A DNA stretch of 12,224 bases from Alloprevotella tannerae (lineage in GTDB: Bacteria > Bacteroidota > Bacteroidia > Bacteroidales > Bacteroidaceae), in contig JABZGO010000035.1 of assembly GCA_015259305.1 (NCBI GenBank), forward strand, positions 1 to 12,224, read 5' to 3'. The notes under the pieces are model-generated. The model was not told where the DNA came from, did no database searches, and saw nothing but the letters and a program-made list of their open reading frames with translations. Numbering within the stretch: the first letter of the stretch is position 1; the number at the start of each line of letters is the position of its first letter. The position numbers and the translations under genes are program-made. Shown here piece by piece: positions 7,330-12,224 of the stretch.

Positions 7330-7337
7330 TAAATTTG
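7330..7337 (+). promoter_or_regulatory. ychF: Bacteroidota -7 promoter element, probably for ychF-lgt
   Basis: TAAATTTG matches TAnnTTTG exactly. It lies 156 bp before the ychF start, so the transcript would carry a leader of roughly 150 nt. No clear -33 TTTG is visible at the expected spacing, so a closer start site is not excluded. Confidence 0.4.
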
Positions 7338-7353
7338 CCCTACATCAGGCGGC

Positions 7354-7392
7354 GGCCGCGCTTCCTTCGCAAGGCAGCGTGGGGCGTCGGCC
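7354..7392 (+). promoter_or_regulatory. Nested hairpin in the predicted ychF leader
   Basis: GGCCG (7354-7358) pairs with CGGCC (7388-7392). Inside it CGCT (7359-7362) pairs with AGCG (7376-7379), and CCTT (7364-7367) with AAGG (7371-7374). A smaller stem follows, CCGC (7436-7439) with GCGG (7445-7448). The nested pairing is visible directly. A regulatory role, such as in translation or attenuation, is inferred, and I recognise no known riboswitch or leader family. Confidence 0.3.
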
Positions 7393-7493
7393 ACCATTAT
7401 TATAAGCATATTCTCCCCCAACCTATCGGTCGGGACCGCCTTGTGCGGCCTGACGCCGGCGCGGGGAAACTTCAAAGATAAGAGATAAGATTC

Positions 7494-8597
7494 ATGAGTT
7501 TACAATGCGGCATCGTAGGCCTGCCCAACGTGGGCAAATCCACACTATTCAATTGCTTGAGCAACGCTAAGGCGCAGTCGGCAAATTTTCCCTTTTGCAC
7601 GATCGAACCGAATGTAGGCGTCATCACCGTCCCCGACGAGCGTCTGAATCGCTTGGCCGAACTTGTTCACCCGGGGCGCATCGTGCCGACCACGGTTGAG
7701 ATCGTCGACATCGCCGGTTTGGTGAAAGGCGCCTCAAAAGGCGAAGGATTGGGCAATCAATTCTTAGGTAATATTCGCGAGACGGATGCTATTATTCACG
7801 TCCTGCGCTGCTTTGACGACGATAACGTAGTGCACGTAGACGGCAGCGTGGACCCGGTACGCGATAAAATGATTATCGACACCGAACTCCAACTCAAAGA
7901 CTTGGAAAGCATTGAGAGCCGCTTGCCGAAGGTGGAGAAAATTGCGCAAATGGGCAATAATAAAGACGCCAAGGTAGAGTATGAAGTGCTGAAGGCGTAT
8001 AAAGAAGCGCTGGATCAAGGCAAGAGTGCGCGCACGGTGAGTTTCGAGACCAAGGAAGCGCAAAAGGCGGCTCACGATCTCTTCCTGCTGACGGCTAAAC
8101 CCGTGCTTTATGTCTGCAACGTCGATGAGGCGAGTGCGGCAACGGGCAATGCTTACGTAGAGCAGGTGCGCGAGGCGGTGAAAGACGAAGGGGCGGAGAT
8201 CTTAGTCGTGGCTGCGCAAACGGAAGCCGACATCGCTGAACTGGAAACCTACGAGGAGCGCCGCGAATTTTTGAATGACGTGGGACTGGATGAGAGCGGC
8301 GTGAACCGTCTTATAAAGGCGGCTTACAAGATGTTGCAACTCGAAACGTTTATCACGGCCGGCGAAATGGAAGTGAAGGCCTGGACGTACCGCAAAGGCT
8401 GGAAAGCGCCGCAATGCGCGGGCGTGATCCACACCGACTTTGAGCGCGGCTTTATTCGTGCAGAGGTCATCAAGTATGACGACTATTTGAAATACGGCAG
8501 TGAAACCGCCGTGAGAGAAGCCGGCTTGCTCCACATCGAGGGTAAAGAATACGTCGTGCAAGATGGCGACATTATGCACTTCCGCTTCAACGTTTAA
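7494..8597 (+). CDS. ychF: YchF/OLA1-type ribosome-associated ATPase
   Basis: This Obg-related P-loop protein binds ribosomes and prefers ATP over GTP. It has 367 aa, close to the family norm. The P-loop GLPNVGKS is at 9-16 and the G3 motif DIAG at 72-75. Residues 209-212 read NVDE in place of the NKxD of true GTPases, the family hallmark for ATP preference. His114, at the position of the catalytic histidine known in YchF, is present. The central helical insertion (about 130-190) is followed by the C-terminal TGS domain, with the conserved FERGFIRAEV segment near 323 and the usual end HFRFNV. The ATG at 7494 directly precedes the GIVGLPNVGKS strand and is the only sensible start. It is probably the first gene of an operon: lgt starts 11 bp after its stop. 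Confidence 0.97.
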   Translation: MSLQCGIVGLPNVGKSTLFNCLSNAKAQSANFPFCTIEPNVGVITVPDERLNRLAELVHPGRIVPTTVEIVDIAGLVKGASKGEGLGNQFLGNIRETDAIIHVLRCFDDDNVVHVDGSVDPVRDKMIIDTELQLKDLESIESRLPKVEKIAQMGNNKDAKVEYEVLKAYKEALDQGKSARTVSFETKEAQKAAHDLFLLTAKPVLYVCNVDEASAATGNAYVEQVREAVKDEGAEILVVAAQTEADIAELETYEERREFLNDVGLDESGVNRLIKAAYKMLQLETFITAGEMEVKAWTYRKGWKAPQCAGVIHTDFERGFIRAEVIKYDDYLKYGSETAVREAGLLHIEGKEYVVQDGDIMHFRFNV

Positions 8598-8608
8598 ACG
8601 CACAAACT

Positions 8609-9460
8609 ATGGTTTGGGATCCTGATATATACGCCTTTCACATTTTCGGATACGGTGTGCGCTGGTACGGTCTTTGGTGGGTGATCGGACTAATGATCGC
8701 TTATCTCGTCGTACAAAGACTCTATAAGCGCCAAGGGCTTGGCGATGAGAAGTTCGATAGTCTTTTTTTCTATGCCTTCGTAGGTATTCTCCTCGGCGCA
8801 CGATTGGGTCACTGCCTGCTCTATGATCCGGCTTATTTTCTCACACATCCGCTCGAGATCTTCTTGCCTGCTGTAAAGGTCGACGGACATTGGCAGTTTA
8901 CGGGCTTTACGGGTTTGGCCAGTCACGGCGGTACGCTCGGCTTAATGATAGCTTTGTGGCTCTACGTCAGAAAGACGAAGGTCAATTTGATGCGTGTGCT
9001 CGACAATATCGCCATTGCTACGCCGATAGCGGCGGCTTGCATACGTATGGGCAACTTCTGGAACTCAGAGATCGTGGGCAAGCCGACGACGTCGGCGTTT
9101 GGGGTGATTTTTGTGCACAACCACGAAAATTTTGCCCGCTATCCGGGACAGCTGTTTGAGGCTGCGTTCTATTTTCTGTTGTTCCCCATCGGCCTTTTAT
9201 TGTATCGCCAATACAAAGATAAGATTGCGACGGGCTGGTTCTTTGGTTGGGTGCTCACGTGCATCTTCTCTTTCCGCTTTTTCATTGAGTTTCTCAAAGA
9301 AGTGCAAGAGCCGTGGGAGCGCACGATGGTCTCTTACATCGGGATTAACCAAGGTCAGCTGCTGAGTTTGCCGTTTATCATCTTGGGCGTCTACTGTTGG
9401 ACCGGCGGAAAGCGCTGCCGCCGCCTCGGCGAAAAGCCCCAATCGACTCAAAAGGCTTAA
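8609..9460 (+). CDS. lgt: Prolipoprotein diacylglyceryl transferase
   Basis: Lgt is an inner-membrane enzyme that transfers diacylglycerol from phosphatidylglycerol to the lipobox cysteine, the first step of lipoprotein maturation. The 283-aa sequence has about seven hydrophobic segments. Key family residues can be placed against E. coli Lgt: H106 in SHGG (H103), R146, N149, E154 and G157 in RMGNFWNSEIVG (R143, N146, E151, G154), and R223 with E227 in FRFFIEF (R239, E243). The YPGQLFEA segment at 178-185 corresponds to the HPSQLYE motif. The C-terminus is a short basic tail. It starts 11 bp after ychF and is followed after 54 bp by a lipoprotein gene, a plausible substrate in the same transcript. 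The lipoproteins at 6015 and 11294 would also depend on it. Confidence 0.97.
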   Translation: MVWDPDIYAFHIFGYGVRWYGLWWVIGLMIAYLVVQRLYKRQGLGDEKFDSLFFYAFVGILLGARLGHCLLYDPAYFLTHPLEIFLPAVKVDGHWQFTGFTGLASHGGTLGLMIALWLYVRKTKVNLMRVLDNIAIATPIAAACIRMGNFWNSEIVGKPTTSAFGVIFVHNHENFARYPGQLFEAAFYFLLFPIGLLLYRQYKDKIATGWFFGWVLTCIFSFRFFIEFLKEVQEPWERTMVSYIGINQGQLLSLPFIILGVYCWTGGKRCRRLGEKPQSTQKA

Positions 9461-9514
9461 GCAGCGGGCCGAAATCAAACATTAGCCATCAAACTTCTTT
9501 ATTAGAATATCACT

Positions 9515-11215
9515 ATGCGAAACAAATTATCCTTTCCCTTAGTCTTGGCTGCGACGCTTACGCTCACGGCCTGTAGCAAACTGGGCAATCTTACGGCAGA
9601 TCGCTTCACCGTGACGCCGCAACCGCTCGAAGCGACCAACGGAAAAGTACCGGCAACGATTGCAGCACGCTTTCCGGCAAAATATATGAAGAAGAAAGCC
9701 GTCGTAACCATAACACCGGTATTGCGCTATGCGAACGGCGAAACCGCAGGCGCATCGGCCACATTCAGAGGTGAGAATGTCATGAGCAATGATCAAATGG
9801 TGAGCTACGCAAATGGCGGCAATTATATGATGAAAACAAGTTTCGCTTATCGGCCGGAAATGGCTTCGAGCGAGCTGTTCCTAACTTTTGACGCGCATCT
9901 GGGTAAAAAAAGAGTGCAGATACCGGAAGTGAAAGTCGGATATGGGGTTTTGGCTACGGCAACCTTGCTGGAGCGCACCGCTGCTGAGACGCAGATGGCC
10001 CTTGGTGAGGACGCGTTCCAATATACTAAGGAACAGAAGCAAGAAGCGCAAATCCGCTACCTTATCCAACAAGCCAAAATTCGCAATTCGGAGCTTAAAA
10101 CGACGTCAATCCAAGACTTTATTCGCACGCTGAAAGACATTAAAGCCGACGGAAAAAGCTTAGAGTTGGGCAGCATCGAAGTTTCGGCTTACGCATCACC
10201 GGATGGCGGTATGAAACTCAATACTGACTTGGCCAAAAACCGCGAATCGTCGTCAGCAAACTACGTGAAACAAGAGCTGAAGCGGCTCAAAATGGCCGGC
10301 GAGGTTGAGGCAAAATATACGGCGGAAGACTGGGAAGGCTTCCAACAACTCGTTTCGCAGAGCAATATCCAAGATAAGGACATTATTCTCCGCGTTTTGA
10401 GTCTTTATCCCGACCCTGAAGAGCGCGAAAGGCAAATTCGCAACCTCTCAGCAGGCTTCCGCGAGTTGGCAGATGAGATTTTGCCCGAACTACGCCGCGC
10501 TCGCCTGACGATAAATTACTTGCTGATCGGCCGCAGCGACGATGAAATACAAGCGCAATACGCTGCCGATCCCGCCAAACTTTCTATCGAAGAACTCCTT
10601 TACTATGCTACGCTGACGGAGTCAAAGGCGGAGCAGGAAAACATCTACCGCACGGCAACGCGCCTCTACCCTAACGACTACAGAGCCTACAATAATTTGG
10701 CCATTGCCGCTTATGAGCGCGCCGACTTCAATGCGGCCGAAGATTGGCTCCGACAAGCTGCGATGCGAAAAGGAAATGCGACAGAAGTAAATGCTAACTA
10801 CGCCCTCCTTTCCTTGGCTAAAGGCGACATAGAAGGCGCTGAAAACTATTTAGGAAGCGCCGTAGCCGCCAAGAATTACGGCGCCGTGGTCGGCAATCTT
10901 AATATTGCACGCGGCAATTATGCGCAGGCAGCAGCCGATTTGAAGGGCGTCAGATCCAACTCGGCCGCCTTGGCGCAAATCCTCAATAAAGACTACGTCA
11001 CAGCGCAAGAGACGCTCGACAAAGTAACCCGCCCGACGGCAACGACCGACTATCTCAAAGCCATTCTTGCGATGCGGATGCGCCAATCTTCGACGGCGCT
11101 CACGCATCTCCGGAAAGCGATCGATAAAGATCCAGCTTTGCGCAGCCGCGCTGCCAACGATTTAGAATTTTCCGCCTTGTTTAACGACCCACAGTTTAAG
11201 CAAACTGTAAAATAA
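9515..11215 (+). CDS. Lipoprotein with OmpA-like middle domain and C-terminal TPR repeats
   Basis: The protein has 566 aa with a lipobox ending in TLTAC (Cys20); the next residues (SKLGN) are not acidic, so periplasmic orientation is more likely than surface display. Residues about 28-150 look beta-rich and I do not recognise them. About 215-260 resemble an OmpA-type peptidoglycan-binding segment (IEVSAYASPDGG, then NTDLAKNRESSSANYV), and an RRAR element follows at 327-330. From about 370 to 540 there are TPR helices, the clearest being residues 375-420 (YPNDYRAYNNLAIAAYERADFNAAEDWL). The architecture suggests an outer-membrane scaffold tethered to the cell wall that recruits partner proteins; this is inference. 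No TAnnTTTG element is seen in the 54-bp gap after lgt, so it is probably co-transcribed with ychF-lgt. A strong terminator follows. Confidence 0.8.
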   Translation: MRNKLSFPLVLAATLTLTACSKLGNLTADRFTVTPQPLEATNGKVPATIAARFPAKYMKKKAVVTITPVLRYANGETAGASATFRGENVMSNDQMVSYANGGNYMMKTSFAYRPEMASSELFLTFDAHLGKKRVQIPEVKVGYGVLATATLLERTAAETQMALGEDAFQYTKEQKQEAQIRYLIQQAKIRNSELKTTSIQDFIRTLKDIKADGKSLELGSIEVSAYASPDGGMKLNTDLAKNRESSSANYVKQELKRLKMAGEVEAKYTAEDWEGFQQLVSQSNIQDKDIILRVLSLYPDPEERERQIRNLSAGFRELADEILPELRRARLTINYLLIGRSDDEIQAQYAADPAKLSIEELLYYATLTESKAEQENIYRTATRLYPNDYRAYNNLAIAAYERADFNAAEDWLRQAAMRKGNATEVNANYALLSLAKGDIEGAENYLGSAVAAKNYGAVVGNLNIARGNYAQAAADLKGVRSNSAALAQILNKDYVTAQETLDKVTRPTATTDYLKAILAMRMRQSSTALTHLRKAIDKDPALRSRAANDLEFSALFNDPQFKQTVK

Positions 11216-11217
11216 AC

Positions 11218-11279
11218 AAATGCAGCCTCTCGCCATCCGCGGTTTAGTTGATTCGGATGTGCAGAGAGGCTGCATTTTT
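11218..11279 (+). terminator. Strong intrinsic terminator after the OmpA/TPR lipoprotein
   Basis: AAATGCAGCCTCTC (11218-11231) pairs perfectly with GAGAGGCTGCATTT (11264-11277), a 14-bp stem ending in a five-T run. An inner stem, CATCCG (11234-11239) with CGGATG (11254-11259), folds within the loop. It starts 3 bp after the stop codon and ends only 14 bp before the next ATG, which raises the possibility of attenuation or partial read-through. Confidence 0.85.
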
Positions 11280-11293
11280 CCCATTGTGCACTT

Positions 11294-12224
11294 ATGCGGA
11301 TCAGCTTTTCATTACTCTTCATCTTGTTTCTCTTCACCGCCTGCGGGCCGGGGAAGGGCCGCATCCGAATTGAGGGAAAATTAAAACACCTCGACAAGGC
11401 CGAATGCTATCTTTACGCCGAAGGAGGCGACTTTTCAAAGCCCGACACCATTATCATCAGCGGCGGAAAGTTTAAGTTGGAGAAAGAATTGCCTGAAGCC
11501 TGCCTGCTAACAATCCTCTACCCTACCGCTACGACCACGACCTTCATCGGCGAACCCGGCGCCACGATCAAAATCGATGGAGATGCAGGGCGCTTAGACG
11601 AAGTTGACATCAGCGGAAGCGAACTCAACGAGCGCCTGACCAAGTTTCGGCAGCGGCAAGTCAAGAAAACGAAAAGCGACCAACTGATGGCCGCTACGCA
11701 ATATATTAGAGATCACGCCAAAAGTTTGGACGGACTCGCAATCTACTACAAATATTACGTAGACAACGATGCGACCGATGCCAACGTGGCCCTCGAATTG
11801 CTCAACTTATTGCGTAAAGGCCTCCCACAAAGTAAGGCTTTGGTCACACTGGATGCCGCCTTACGCCCACTCAAGTCCTACGCTGCGGGGCGCACATTCC
11901 CCGATTTTTCCGTGCAGACGCTCGCCGGAAAAACCCTCACGCGGGCCTCGCTCAGCGGAAAGCCCACCTTGCTTTTCTGGTGCGGCAGATGGAGCAGCGA
12001 AAGTACGACGGCACTCAACGAAGCGCAACGCTTGCAGACGACATACGCCAACCGGCTAAACGTCGTCGCCATCAGTCTCGATCCGGATCCTGAAAACGCG
12101 CGCAAATACGTTGAGTCGTTAGGCTACACAGGCGCTTTCGTCTGCGACGGCAAAGTCTTTCAAACGCCGCCGGCCCGACTGCTGGGCGTGCGCGGCGTGC
12201 CTTCGGGCTTCATCATCAATACAG
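11294..12224 (+). CDS. Lipoprotein with DUF4369-like N-terminus and cysteine-less thioredoxin fold (3' end outside window)
   Basis: The partial gene encodes 310 residues before the window edge. A short signal peptide ends in the lipobox FTAC (Cys17). Residues about 23-120 resemble the DUF4369 domain that often precedes TlpA-like thioredoxin domains in Bacteroidota. Residues about 199-310 have the thioredoxin/AhpC-TSA pattern: FPDFSVQTLAGK, the strand LLFW at 226-229, VVAISLD at 257-263 and the cis-proline loop GVPSGFIIN with Pro303. The active site, normally FW..WCxxC, reads FWCGRW then SSES: both CxxC positions are serine (234 and 237), with one extra residue before the Trp. Cys230 lies before the Trp and cannot form the usual disulfide. 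It is thus probably redox-inactive. No promoter is seen between the preceding terminator and its start. Confidence 0.82.
   Translation, partial: MRISFSLLFILFLFTACGPGKGRIRIEGKLKHLDKAECYLYAEGGDFSKPDTIIISGGKFKLEKELPEACLLTILYPTATTTTFIGEPGATIKIDGDAGRLDEVDISGSELNERLTKFRQRQVKKTKSDQLMAATQYIRDHAKSLDGLAIYYKYYVDNDATDANVALELLNLLRKGLPQSKALVTLDAALRPLKSYAAGRTFPDFSVQTLAGKTLTRASLSGKPTLLFWCGRWSSESTTALNEAQRLQTTYANRLNVVAISLDPDPENARKYVESLGYTGAFVCDGKVFQTPPARLLGVRGVPSGFIINT

Larger units (their letters stand above)
7110..7493. other. 384-bp intergenic region: gene end, ychF promoter and GC-rich leader
   Basis: The left part holds the weak terminator candidate (7126-7150) and then GC-rich sequence in which I see nothing definite up to about 7320. 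The right part holds a perfect TAnnTTTG element (7330-7337) and about 150 nt of predicted ychF leader with hairpins. Short open frames in both orientations, for example 7043-7294 on the plus strand, have arginine- and proline-rich products typical of GC-rich non-coding DNA, so I do not call them genes. Confidence 0.6.

Overview
The window looks like an ordinary chromosomal stretch from a member of the Bacteroidota, most likely order Bacteroidales. Three signs support this. Several genes have TAnnTTTG-type -7 promoter elements a short way upstream instead of sigma70-type boxes, and clear Shine-Dalgarno sequences are mostly absent. Three predicted lipoproteins belong to types common in this phylum (DUF5074/YncE-like propeller, OmpA-like plus TPR, DUF4369 plus thioredoxin fold). 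The housekeeping proteins are also of Bacteroidales type. Base composition is near 50% GC by eye. The genus cannot be assigned from this sequence alone.

Layout, left to right. Positions 1-190 carry two hairpins and no gene I can support. A trans-polyprenyl diphosphate synthase (191-1171, minus) is divergent from DNA polymerase I (polA, 1279-4044, plus), and both are driven from a 107-bp gap. polA converges on a flavodiiron protein gene (fprA, 4185-5372, minus), with two perfect hairpins between them. A 642-bp gap (5373-6014) holds the fprA promoter, a terminator-like hairpin on the minus strand with no gene to serve, and four tandem 21-bp units that are each small inverted repeats. Next come a BtuG/YncE-like surface lipoprotein (6015-7109, plus) and a 384-bp gap that contains a promoter motif and a GC-rich structured leader. 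A likely plus-strand operon follows: ychF (7494-8597), lgt (8609-9460) and an OmpA-like/TPR lipoprotein (9515-11215). A strong terminator hairpin lies after it. Only 14 bp later starts a last lipoprotein (11294 to beyond the window end) with a thioredoxin fold whose CxxC cysteines are replaced by serines.

How the genes fit together. The prenyl synthase probably makes the menaquinone side chain. FprA removes O2 or NO, which suits an anaerobe. YchF is a translation-associated ATPase. Lgt puts the diacylglyceryl anchor on prolipoproteins, and three predicted Lgt substrates lie in the same window, one directly behind lgt. PolA appears fully competent in 5' nuclease, proofreading and polymerase activities.

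I found no CRISPR array, IS element, tRNA, rRNA or defence system. The observations most worth a second look are the 21-bp/42-bp repeat block with its orphan terminator, the redox-dead thioredoxin-fold lipoprotein, the terminator directly ahead of that gene, the orphan BtuG-like lipoprotein, and the structured ychF leader. None of these amounts to clear evidence for an undescribed system.
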